A DNA stretch of 64,000 nucleotides from contig OZ244870.1 of NCBI GenBank assembly GCA_965221205.1, positions 2,108,001 to 2,172,000 on the forward strand, in the 5' to 3' direction. The translations under genes were made by a program, and so were the position numbers. The first letter of the stretch is position 1. Each line of letters opens with the position of its first letter. Below the pieces are notes generated by a model that ran no database searches, was not told the origin of the DNA, and saw only the letters and a program-made list of their open reading frames with translations. Positions 57,230 through 64,000 of the stretch are shown in pieces. This DNA comes from CBDFMG01 sp965221205 [NCBI: bacterium]. GTDB taxonomy: Bacteria > SM23-31.

Positions 57230-57628
57230 TTGTACATAGGCATGGTGTTTATTCCAGGAGATCGACCAAAAGGCATGGTGTTTATTCCTGGAAAACTCCC
57301 CAGAATCACAGTTTTTTGTGGAAATCCACGCGTCGTGGCCGCGCTGGTGCTGATTGTCGAGCCGGGGCGCCACCTGCGCATCAATCCCGACCTGGTGGCC
57401 ACGACCCTGGAACTGACGCCGGCGGAGACGCACGTTGCGGTCGGGTTGGCGGAAGGCAAGAGCGTGCGCAACATGGCCGAGGCGACGGGGCATACGACCG
57501 CCGCCATCTACTGGCACCTGCAGCAGATCTACCAGAAGCACTCGATCTCGCGGCAGGCGGACCTGGTGCGGTTGGTGCTGTCGCTCGCGCTCACCGGCGG
57601 GAGCCGGGAGCCCGGCACTGGATGGTGA
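57230..57628 (+). CDS. LuxR-type DNA-binding domain protein, 5' end replaced
   Basis: Residues from about 60 form a classic LuxR C-terminal helix-turn-helix: LELTPAETHVAVGLAEGKSV, then GHTTAAIYWHLQQIYQKHSI and RQADLVRLVLSLAL. The sensor domain is missing. Upstream are two copies of GGCATGGTGTTTATTCC (57240 and 57274), so the 5' end looks rearranged. It may act as a small DNA-binding protein or be a fragment. Confidence 0.55.
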   Translation: MYIGMVFIPGDRPKGMVFIPGKLPRITVFCGNPRVVAALVLIVEPGRHLRINPDLVATTLELTPAETHVAVGLAEGKSVRNMAEATGHTTAAIYWHLQQIYQKHSISRQADLVRLVLSLALTGGSREPGTGW

Positions 57629-58925
57629 CGAGGGGCCGCGCACCGGTCGCTGCGGGACCCGGAGGGAAGGCTCCAGAGCGGCTCAGCAAGGGTCCGTACG
57701 GAGAGCTCTGGAGCGGCCCTAGGCGATAGGCGAGCTGCATGTGATGCACTTCGCGCGGGGAAAAGTCGGACACGTATTCGGGAAGCCAGGACATGAGATC
57801 CCCGCCGTACACGACGTGGAAGAACCCCATGGCGTGAGCCATCTCGTGGCGAAGCACAGGGAGAAGCGGACAGCCCTGACCGTCGGAATTGAACTCGTCC
57901 CGCGACAGCGCCTGACTGTTGATTTTCACCGAGCCCTGTGCCGACCCAATCGTTGCCTCCCCACACAAAGCGGTCCCGAGTTCTTCCGGAGGAAGGAACT
58001 CAATCGTGATCTGGTCGTTGGAACGTTCAGAGCCGTCCGATATCCGTCCGCCAAACGGCTGTCCCGTGATTGTGGTGACGATGCGCGGAATCTCCGCCCG
58101 AATTTGTTGCACCCGTTCCTCGGAAACGACGCGTTCGCCGCCATCGTTGTGTGTGCGGATATGAAAGTCCGGACTGCTTGTCGACAGCACATACGACGAC
58201 CGTCGTTCGAGAGGCTCACCGCACCTGTTGGGAGGACAATCCTGGGTGTTGAAGACGATCATGTTCCAGAACCAGCTGATGAAGTCCGGATCGGCATTGG
58301 GACTTCCGGCCTCGAGCGTGAAGTCACGTTCGACGAGCGAATCATGATCTGCATCCCGGCAGGAGACCGACCGCGTTGGCGGGTTGTCGTACCCCTCTGC
58401 GATCACGTCCAAAAAATAGGAACCAGTAAGCTCTGGAATTGCATACCGTCCGTCCGAACCAGTTATGGTGCGCCGCTGCATCCAGGGGCGGGTGGTGGAG
58501 GCCTGTACGGACGCCCCGGCGACGCCACGGCCAGCCTGATCACGCACGCTGCCGAGAACTGTGCAGGTGGGCTCCGGCTCCAGGTTGGGGCTAAAGTCGA
58601 GATTGCCTATGGATGTCGCCCCGGGGCTCCACCCATGCACACCTGAGTCATAGCCATGGGCGAAGGCTCTCAGGGTGAACGAGGCGCCCCCGTCGGGGCC
58701 GGCCGCGCCGGTAATGCCCGTGATCTCGTACGTGCCGTCGGCTGCCGTCACCGCGCGTCCCACCTCAGAAAACCTTGCCCAGTGGTCTTCGACGATAACA
58801 GTGGCGCCATCGATTCCCGCGCCGCTCGCCGCGTCCTGCACGCGGCCATAGACGCGGAACCCAGCAGGTGCCGGTGTAGGGGTCGGAGCCGTTGGCGTTG
58901 AGGGTCCCCCGTCGCCGCATACTGC
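57591..58925 (-). CDS. Metzincin-type metalloprotease with carboxypeptidase-regulatory domains, 5'-truncated
   Basis: The zinc site HEMAHAMGFFH (HExxHxxGxxH) and a following DLMSW Met-turn mark a metzincin. Before it are two beta-sandwich domains (VQDAASGAGIDGATVIVEDH; VLGSVRDQAGRGVAGASVQA). The reading begins as CGDGGPSTPTAPTPTP, a mature lipoprotein N-terminus, but the signal peptide and start codon are absent. The frame ends at a TGA at 58926-58928, and a CRISPR repeat begins at 58946. The gene therefore seems to have lost its start at the repeat boundary. The C-terminal 40 residues look non-native. Confidence 0.65.
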   Translation of the reverse strand, partial: AVCGDGGPSTPTAPTPTPAPAGFRVYGRVQDAASGAGIDGATVIVEDHWARFSEVGRAVTAADGTYEITGITGAAGPDGGASFTLRAFAHGYDSGVHGWSPGATSIGNLDFSPNLEPEPTCTVLGSVRDQAGRGVAGASVQASTTRPWMQRRTITGSDGRYAIPELTGSYFLDVIAEGYDNPPTRSVSCRDADHDSLVERDFTLEAGSPNADPDFISWFWNMIVFNTQDCPPNRCGEPLERRSSYVLSTSSPDFHIRTHNDGGERVVSEERVQQIRAEIPRIVTTITGQPFGGRISDGSERSNDQITIEFLPPEELGTALCGEATIGSAQGSVKINSQALSRDEFNSDGQGCPLLPVLRHEMAHAMGFFHVVYGGDLMSWLPEYVSDFSPREVHHMQLAYRLGPLQSSPYGPLLSRSGAFPPGPAATGARPLVTIQCRAPGSRR

Positions 58926-58945
58926 TCACGCAGCAGCTCAGTTAT

Positions 58946-59047
58946 AATATACAAAACTCATTCTTGAAAGCAAACCATAACAGTTATTATCATGTTGCCT
59001 CCGTGTTTGGTAATATACAGCACTTATTCTTGAAAGCAAGCCGCAAC
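58946..59047 (-). CRISPR. Isolated repeat-spacer-repeat unit
   Basis: Full repeat 58946-58981 (AAAACTCATTC variant), a 30-bp spacer 58982-59011, and a full-length variant repeat 59012-59047 (TACAGCACTTATTC, AAGCCGCAAC). Both still carry the TATATT box in crRNA sense. Confidence 0.92.
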
Positions 59048-59072
59048 CGGAGAGATGTTCCTCCGTGCGGTC
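59048..59072. repeat. 25-bp flank shared by three inserts, copy 2
   Basis: CGGAGAGATGTTCCTCCGTG follows the repeat directly and ends at the stop codon of the barrel fragment (minus strand). Confidence 0.8.
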
Positions 59073-59484
59073 TCAGAGACGGCATTTGAGGTTGACGGTC
59101 ACCGTGTAGTATGCGAGGCCATCGAACTCAAAGGTTGAGGTGAACGGATCGACGCCGTCCGCCTGGACCGGAATGTGGCTGCGAACAAGGTTGAAGGTTG
59201 CTTCCTTACTGAGGCTGCCGAACGTGGCCCAGCGTGCCTTCGCGCCGACCGAGGCGCGGTCTGTCAAGGCGTAATCGATCCCGGTCATCAACTGGACGCC
59301 GAAGGCGATCCACCTCCGGCTTGCGGACGAACATGTTCCAGTAGTCCAGGTTGGTGCGGGCCCAGCCGATTCCGGCGCCTGCGTATGGCGTCCAGCGCGA
59401 GTCGTTCACGAAGTCGTAGTACGCGTTGGCGAAGAGCTGGTGGGCGTTGTAGCTGCGGATCTCCGAACAGGAATAGTTGTCCAA
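59073..59484 (-). pseudogene. Barrel-protein fragment with internal deletion
   Basis: Two readable parts, HQLFANAYYDFVNDSRWTPY and MTGIDYALTDRASVGAKARW ending TVTVNLKCRL, are in different frames. Compared with 60598-61529 about 120 bp between GCCGAAG and CGAAGGCGATC are missing. The N-terminal half is absent. Only 25 bp separate its stop codon from the repeat at 59012. Confidence 0.75.
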
Positions 59485-60119
59485 TTGGATCGCCTACTAG
59501 GATAAGCGTGTCTCACACGAGTTGTGAAACGGAAAGTTTTTGGGCTATGGGCCATTTTAATTTGGGCAAATGCGTGGTCCCTTGCCGCAGTCGATTGCCT
59601 GCGCGTCTTTCTGAAATAACCGGACGCGCCCGGAGGTTCCAGGCCGGGTGGAGTGGTCATGTTCGACCGCGAATGGTTCATTGCAGACTGTCGCATGGCG
59701 AACGAGTGTGACCTGCCACCACCAACGAGTCCACCCTCTAAGTTAGACCTAGGACCCTTTGAAGTCCACTTCCATGGGATAGAACGCTGAGCCTGCGAGA
59801 CCTCTGGGTAATCTGGCCTCCGGAACCGAAGGCCGATAGGCCAAGGCGCTGTGAGGCCATTGCTGATCACCCCCCCAATGAGAGTCGCACAGGTCGGCAT
59901 TTAGTCTTGCGCAATCGCTTCTTTGTGTAACCCCTTGCCTGCTGACCTTCAATCCAGATAATAGCCAGCGCCAACCAGGATAGGCACCCCAAAGGTGACC
60001 ACCCGCTTGACGAAGGACGCCTTGCGCTGGGGCATCCCGTTGGAGGGGTTAATCGAGGAGTAGCACAGGAAGGTTTCCCCGTCCGATATCGTCGTGGTCT
60101 TCGTGCCATGGGGACGGCG
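59485..60119. other. Insert interior without a clear gene
   Basis: A minus-strand tail (VTFGVPILVGAGYYLD and a stop near 59950) looks like the end of a small membrane protein but has no start. Nothing else is supported. Confidence 0.35.
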
Positions 60120-60515
60120 TTATCGCTTCCGCACAATGACAAGACACCGCATGATAGCCTCCCACCGGTCCACCCCGGTCAGTTCGTAGGCATCTGCAGG
60201 TCTTCGACAATCCATGGCTTTTGCCTGCAGATAGCGGAGCTGGCTCACGCCCGTGAACTGATCGGCTGGATCGGGCCGTGTGTACCAGGTCTCGGAATAC
60301 CAAGCCTGCATTATGCCCTTACACCACGCGCGGTCGGTCTCGGTCATCTTGAGTCCGGTTGCTTCGTCGACTGCCTGGCAGGCTCTCTCCAGTTTCTGAG
60401 GGCTTGCATCGGTGTATATGGGCGCTTTCGGGCTGCAGGACGCTGCCGCAAGCATTGTGGCGATGGCGATGATCAGGCTTGCGCAAGCCTTCGTTTGGGT
60501 TGGGTCGTTTCTCAT
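60120..60515 (-). CDS. Small lipoprotein placed directly behind a CRISPR repeat
   Basis: I chose the ATG at 60513-60515, preceded by GAGAGG. The signal with LAAASCSPKAP suits a lipoprotein. The mature domain (ERACQAVDEATGLKMTETDR, WYTRPDPADQF) is unknown. The repeat 60537-60572 ends 22 bp before the start codon, so its internal TATATT box would place the transcript start a few bases upstream of the ribosome binding site. Confidence 0.6.
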   Translation of the reverse strand: MRNDPTQTKACASLIIAIATMLAAASCSPKAPIYTDASPQKLERACQAVDEATGLKMTETDRAWCKGIMQAWYSETWYTRPDPADQFTGVSQLRYLQAKAMDCRRPADAYELTGVDRWEAIMRCLVIVRKR

Positions 60516-60536
60516 GGGAGCCTCTCGATCAATTTG

Positions 60537-60572
60537 AATATACAAAACTTATTCTTGAAAGCAAGCCACAAC
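60537..60572 (-). CRISPR. Isolated CRISPR repeat
   Basis: 36-bp repeat with AAGCCACAAC at its end. Followed on the right by the 25-bp shared flank and on the left, 22 bp away, by the lipoprotein start. Confidence 0.93.
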
Positions 60573-60597
60573 CGGAGAGATGTGCCTCCGTGCGGCC
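60573..60597. repeat. 25-bp flank shared by three inserts, copy 3
   Basis: CGGAGAGATGTGCCTCCGTG, then CGGCC; lies between the repeat and the stop codon of the barrel pseudogene. Confidence 0.8.
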
Positions 60598-61529
60598 TTA
60601 GAGGCGGCATTTGAGGTTGACGGTCACCGTGTAGTATGCGAGGCTGCCGAGCTCAAGGTTGGAGTCAAACGGGGTAACACCGTCCGCCTGGACCGGGGCG
60701 TGGCTGCGGATGAGGTTCCACGTCGCGTCATGGCTGAGGGTGTCGAACGCTGCCCAGCGTGCCTTCGCGCCGACCGAGGCGCGGTCCGTCAAGGCGTAAT
60801 CGATTCCGGTCATCAACTGGACGCCGAAGACGTTCTGGCGCACCGGCATATCAATGAAGGAGACCGTGCCGGCGGCTGCCTGTTTGGCTTCGTCGGGCCA
60901 GTCGGGGTCGAAGGCGATCTGCAGGTACTCCGCATCCGGCTTGCGGACGAGCATGCTCCAACGAGCATGCTCCAGTAGTCCAGGTTGGTGCGGGCCCAGC
61001 CGATTCCGGCGCCTGCGTATGGCGTCCAGCGCGAGTCGTTCACGAAGTCGTAGTACGCGTTGGCGAAGAGTTGGTGGGCGTTGTAGCTTCGGATCTCCTC
61101 GTACGGTGGTTCCTCGCTGCTCCACTCGGTGTTCTTGCCCTGGAGCGCCACATTGGAGGTCGCACCGAGCGCCGGAGTGTCATTTCCGTGGTACCGGTTG
61201 AGGTATTCCACTTCAAAGCGCGGCTTGCCAGCCATGTATCCGAAGCTGAGGCTGCTCACGAACCCGGCGCCCGTTTCGAACTCGTTGGACGTGAGCTGCT
61301 GCGCGATGTTGTTGACGCAGGCCGGGTCGCTGGTGGGCGGGGAAACCGACGCCGGATAGAGGAGACGGTCGCATCGCGTCGGGTGGTTGACGCCGCTCAG
61401 GCTCGAGGTGACGGTGGATGCGATCGACACCCCTGTCTCGATGCCGACGTAGAAGCCGGACCGATCCTCCTGTGTGCGCCAGCGGTGCCCGCCGCGCCAA
61501 GCAGGCAGAGGCTCACCGCGGCGACGCGG
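60598..61529 (-). pseudogene. Outer-membrane barrel gene, frameshifted and 5'-truncated at a repeat
   Basis: Clear barrel protein of the same family as 46914-47897: DRSGFYVGIETGVSIASTV, FETGAGFVSSLSFGYMAGKP, PYAGAGIGWARTNLDYW, then after a shift TGIDYALTDRASVG and the end TVTVNLKCRL. The shift is due to a direct duplication of ACGAGCATGCTCC around 60947-60974. The signal peptide (AAVSLCLLGAAGTAGA) is in another frame and its start codon is missing, because a partial repeat begins at 61530. Confidence 0.75.
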
Positions 61530-61599
61530 CAGCACTTATTTCTGAAAGCAAACCACAACTTTTTATAGTGTTTTTCATTGTTTTTAAATATACAAAAAC
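61530..61599 (-). CRISPR. Two broken repeats around a 27-bp spacer
   Basis: The right part of a repeat (61530-61559; AGCACTTATT, TCTGAAAGC) has lost its first bases to the barrel gene. It is followed by 27 bp of AT-rich spacer and the first 13 bases of the next repeat (61587-61599), which then joins GC-rich sequence at AAAAAC. Confidence 0.8.
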
Positions 61600-61693
61600 A
61601 AGAGGGAGGCGTCAGCTTCTCGTCCCCCTGCGGACGGTTTTGCTCCGGGTTCCGTTCCGGGGGCCGGCTTATCCACAGGACAGCCCGTTTCTA

Positions 61694-62200
61694 CTACTTC
61701 CGGAACAGAATGTCCGGGCAGCGATTCCTGGGAATTTTCAGGGGATCGCCGAGCCAATACCCCCTTCTCCCCCGTTGGTTCATGTAGACCCGAAACGCTT
61801 TTCTTGGCTCCAGTGCGATGAGCAGCTGATACGGGTCTTCTTCCCGGCTCCGAGCCGTTCTATGTTTTTCCAGCAGATTCGTTAGCTCTTTGTACGTCAG
61901 ACAGCAGATCTCTCGGTCTTCCACGCAGATCAGGGCGAGGTGGAGATCGTTTCCCGCCTCGGCGAGATGCCTCAATTCTTTGACGTGCTGCTGGTTGAAA
62001 GTGAACCGATACTCTCCGAATATACCCTTCCTGGTGCGGGATATCTTGAGATAGACGCCTATGTCGTTGTTTACCTTAAAAGCGCTGCGAGAGACCACCT
62101 CACCCTTCACCTTTAGCGCATTGATCGCTGTAAATCGCGGGTGTTTTGCGATCTGATTGAGAACTGCCCCGTGGTACAGATGTTCATCGCTGATCTTCAT
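61694..62200 (-). CDS. 168-residue protein of unknown function next to a TIR-like fragment
   Basis: It starts MKISDEHLYHGAVLNQIAKH at an ATG at 62200 after GGGAGAATGCG. It is compact, with a helix, mixed strands (SRSAFKVNNDIGVYLKISR, EYRFTFNQQHVKEL) and a basic C-terminus (YWLGDPLKIPRNRC). It appears complete. I cannot name a family. The neighbouring TIR-like start suggests a defence-type pair. Confidence 0.6.
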   Translation of the reverse strand: MKISDEHLYHGAVLNQIAKHPRFTAINALKVKGEVVSRSAFKVNNDIGVYLKISRTRKGIFGEYRFTFNQQHVKELRHLAEAGNDLHLALICVEDREICCLTYKELTNLLEKHRTARSREEDPYQLLIALEPRKAFRVYMNQRGRRGYWLGDPLKIPRNRCPDILFRK

Positions 62201-62234
62201 CGCATTCTCCCGTGAGCGAAATCAATATCGTGCA

Positions 62235-62366
62235 TTAGCAGAGCACCAGGGGTTGCCGCCTTCCCGCACAAGCACCGCGCGATCGTTTGATCTGACCGAC
62301 GAACAGGTACTTGTCCATCAGATTGTTGTCGAAATCGAAACTGATGAACGCTCTTGGGTCGGCCAT
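62235..62366 (-). pseudogene. Truncated TIR-like (DUF1863-type) protein
   Basis: A strong AAGGAGAAG precedes the ATG at 62366. The first 27 residues (ADPRAFISFDFDNNLMDKYL, FVGQIKRS) match the first strand and helix of DUF1863 TIR-like domains, which act in NAD-linked or signalling defence systems. After that the sequence is unrelated and ends at 43 residues. Confidence 0.65.
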
Positions 62367-62539
62367 TGCTTCTTCTCCTTGTCTGGTGCATGTCCTCTCA
62401 TTCTCCCACGTCCTCAAGACGGGAACCACAGGGCCGCGCGCTGAGAAAGACAGAAAACCGAAGCACTCAGACGATTCCGGGTTCTCTCAAAGAGCACGCC
62501 CCCAACAGCCCCTATCATCTCATCAGATTTGATATGTTC

Positions 62540-62575
62540 AATATACAAAACTTATTCTTGAAAGCAAACCACAAC
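62540..62575 (-). CRISPR. Isolated CRISPR repeat
   Basis: 36-bp repeat with the AAACCACAAC variant. No second repeat 30 bp away on either side. It reads toward the TIR-like fragment and the 168-residue gene. Confidence 0.93.
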
Positions 62576-62580
62576 TTCTG

Positions 62581-62766
62581 CTACTCAAAAGCGACACACA
62601 ATACCTTCGAAACATAGTGACAATACAGTCCAGCTTCAGCAACTTTGTTATTATTCTCTTCTGCTATTTCATCCTTGAGAAGTTGTAATTCGGCAGGGAG
62701 TTGATTGGCGATATCTTTGTGCCACCGGGACAGCAGCTTTCGCTTGTGGAATAATCCCCACAACAA
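62581..62766 (-). CDS. Possible 61-residue protein ending at a repeat
   Basis: TTG start at 62766 without a good ribosome binding site; helical, charged (LPAELQLLKDEIAEENNNKV). Its stop is within 6 bp of the repeat at 62540-62575. May be a gene fragment. Confidence 0.3.
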   Translation of the reverse strand: MLWGLFHKRKLLSRWHKDIANQLPAELQLLKDEIAEENNNKVAEAGLYCHYVSKVLCVAFE

Positions 62767-62813
62767 TCATCACGCCTACTAATCAGACATATCAGCTGAG
62801 GCCGAGGTCGCTC

Positions 62814-63794
62814 TCACTCATATGGGAACCTTAGTTTCTTTGGGCGAGGTGAATAGTTCCTAGGAGCTTCACACGCCCGTCTCACATGAAAAAGTATGTT
62901 TTCGTCGAACCAGGTGATTTGATCAAGATCGGCGAACCGATCCCGCAGTCGCCGTTCGAAAATAACCATTGCTTCATCGAATTCCCCGTCTTCGTAGAGC
63001 GAAAACGTTGAATAGTGCCGGTTGTGAGCCTGATCCATTAACTGGTCGAGCTGCGCGCTGCGCTGATAGCGGAAGCACGTGGCAGAGCTGAAGAACAGAG
63101 ACTCGGTTCTTTCGATCGACCGATACACCGTCTCGAGCTCGATCAACCGGGCCTCCTTTTCGACGAATCCCGGGAAATATCGTCCCCAAATAGTACGTGC
63201 GTTTTGCGCTGGCAACCGGGTGTAAACGAACAGATGACCATCCTCCTTGAGGCCATCACACGTCACGCGGAAAAAGTCGTCGAGATCGAAATGATGGACC
63301 GCATTGAACGAAACGACACAATCGAAGGACTGCTCGCCGAGTTCGAGGGTCTCGACCCGCGTTTGTTTCGTCTCGAAGTGATCGATCCCATTGTCGCTCA
63401 GCAACTGCGCAGCTTTTCCCAGCATTGCCTGGTTGGTGTCGATGCAGGTCAAATGCAACCCGGGCAACGCATCAAACAATAGCAAGTCATACCTGCCCGC
63501 CCCGCACCCGATATCCGCCGCGCGAACAGACGAATATCCAGCGAACTCCTGGGCAATGTGATGTATCGGCTCGGGGTCGGTCGTCCGCACCTTGCGATAG
63601 ACGGCGGACACCCTGGTGAAGTGGTCCTGCATTTCGATAATCGACGTCACGGCCGGCCTTGGTTTCATGTACGATGCCGTCTTTGCCCCCTGCAGCAGGA
63701 TCGGACTGTCTGGACCAACGGTCAGCGAGTACTCGTCGCTCGATACGGGGATTCCCACGTCGGTTGTCGTAGGTTTGCGATTCTCTTTCTTCAT
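62814..63794 (-). CDS. SAM methyltransferase fused to a catalase N-terminal fragment
   Basis: The 326-residue frame has a class I methyltransferase core: RAADIGCGAGRYDLLLFDAL (SAM-binding), HLTCIDTNQAML, SFDCVVSFNAVHHFDLDDFF. The first 36 residues (TTDVGIPVSSDEYSLTVGPD, SPILLQ) are instead the conserved beginning of catalases, which normally continue with a haem-binding domain not present here. The ATG at 63794 has AAAGGAGAC. An active methyltransferase is possible; its substrate is unknown. Confidence 0.75.
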   Translation of the reverse strand: MKKENRKPTTTDVGIPVSSDEYSLTVGPDSPILLQGAKTASYMKPRPAVTSIIEMQDHFTRVSAVYRKVRTTDPEPIHHIAQEFAGYSSVRAADIGCGAGRYDLLLFDALPGLHLTCIDTNQAMLGKAAQLLSDNGIDHFETKQTRVETLELGEQSFDCVVSFNAVHHFDLDDFFRVTCDGLKEDGHLFVYTRLPAQNARTIWGRYFPGFVEKEARLIELETVYRSIERTESLFFSSATCFRYQRSAQLDQLMDQAHNRHYSTFSLYEDGEFDEAMVIFERRLRDRFADLDQITWFDENILFHVRRACEAPRNYSPRPKKLRFPYE

Positions 63795-63895
63795 GGTGTG
63801 TCTCCTTTGCGTGTGGGTTGTGGGAGTGGGATCGGCCGCGTCCCCGAGGGTTCTGCGTGCCGATCAGCGCGTTTGGCTTCATCTGGGATTTCCAT
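63791..63895 (-). CDS. 34-residue leader frame coupled to the methyltransferase
   Basis: ATG at 63893-63895 after AGAAGGCAAC, proline-rich product (MEIPDEAKRADRHAEPSGTR), with its TGA overlapping the next ATG as ATGA. It begins about 20 bp downstream of the repeat at 63916 in crRNA sense. Confidence 0.35.
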   Translation of the reverse strand: MEIPDEAKRADRHAEPSGTRPIPLPQPTRKGDTP

Positions 63896-63915
63896 TGTTG
63901 CCTTCTTTGGTTTTT

Positions 63916-63951
63916 AATATACAAAACTCATTCTTGAAAGCAAACCACAAC
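63916..63951 (-). CRISPR. Isolated CRISPR repeat near the window end
   Basis: 36-bp repeat (AAAACTCATTC and AAACCACAAC variants). The 49 bases to the window end hold no further repeat, so the series may continue beyond. Confidence 0.92.
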
Positions 63952-64000
63952 TAAACTTCTAATATGCCTTTCGTATTCCGTCCGAAATAAGCATTAGATA

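Noticed and set aside
52923-63951. Integron cassettes with attC sites
   Set aside because: No tyrosine integrase, attI or attC-like folded sites were seen. The only recurrent boundary is the CRISPR repeat and, in three cases, the 25-bp flank.

Overview
The window looks like one contig of an AT-rich bacterium of the FCB group (Bacteroidota, Marinimicrobia, KSB1 or Calditrichota-like). The evidence is a SusC/SusD pair, a type IX secretion C-terminal sorting domain on one protein and a remnant of another, PD40 propeller lipoproteins, a DUF1111-type di-haem oxidoreductase and a large family of secreted M24-like peptidases. The exact phylum cannot be fixed from the sequence. The chromosome is decaying: frameshifted or truncated genes are frequent (PD40 propeller, PhzF, amidohydrolase, an M24 copy, two IS1595-type and one IS3-type transposase remnants).

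Layout. 0-4.4 kb: degraded propeller gene, IS1595 remnant, PhzF, tRNA-Met, amidohydrolase fragment. About 4.38-9.46 kb: a GC-rich block with a CARDB-repeat lipoprotein gene that appears to be interrupted by a PD-(D/E)XK nuclease gene. 9.6-14 kb: M24 copies 1 and 2 plus remnants. 14.2-27 kb: TAT/GMC oxidoreductase pair, aldo/keto reductase, TlpA plus outer-membrane barrel, T9SS-exported thioredoxin-fold protein, di-haem protein, VWA lipoprotein. 27.9-43.3 kb: SusC, SusD, then seven tandem M24 copies (one dead), which together look like an oligopeptide capture and degradation locus. 43.4-52.9 kb: a type II-C CRISPR-Cas locus (cas9-cas1-cas2, 36-bp repeats, 30-bp spacers) whose tracrRNA/cas9-5' module has been copied. 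Two cas9 5' fragments that stop at the same codon region, and a second tracrRNA gene, lie upstream, separated by foreign GC-rich genes (a HEPN-like protein with a plasmid RepA fragment, and an outer-membrane barrel) and a Fic gene.

52.9-63.95 kb: the CRISPR array does not end where an ordinary array would. The same 36-bp repeats keep recurring, sometimes in pairs with an exact 30-bp spacer, but the repeat units are now separated by 0.9-3.6 kb segments, mostly GC-rich. These carry lipoproteins, outer-membrane barrel fragments, a truncated TIR-like protein, a nuclease-fold protein, a metzincin and a methyltransferase. Several of these genes are cut off exactly at a repeat, three inserts start with the same 25-bp flank next to a repeat, and most genes point in the crRNA direction, in which each repeat carries a promoter-like sequence. 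This repeat-bounded gene-cassette arrangement, with the copied tracrRNA-cas9 module, is the most unusual part of the window. A chimeric assembly has to be excluded before any biology is claimed.
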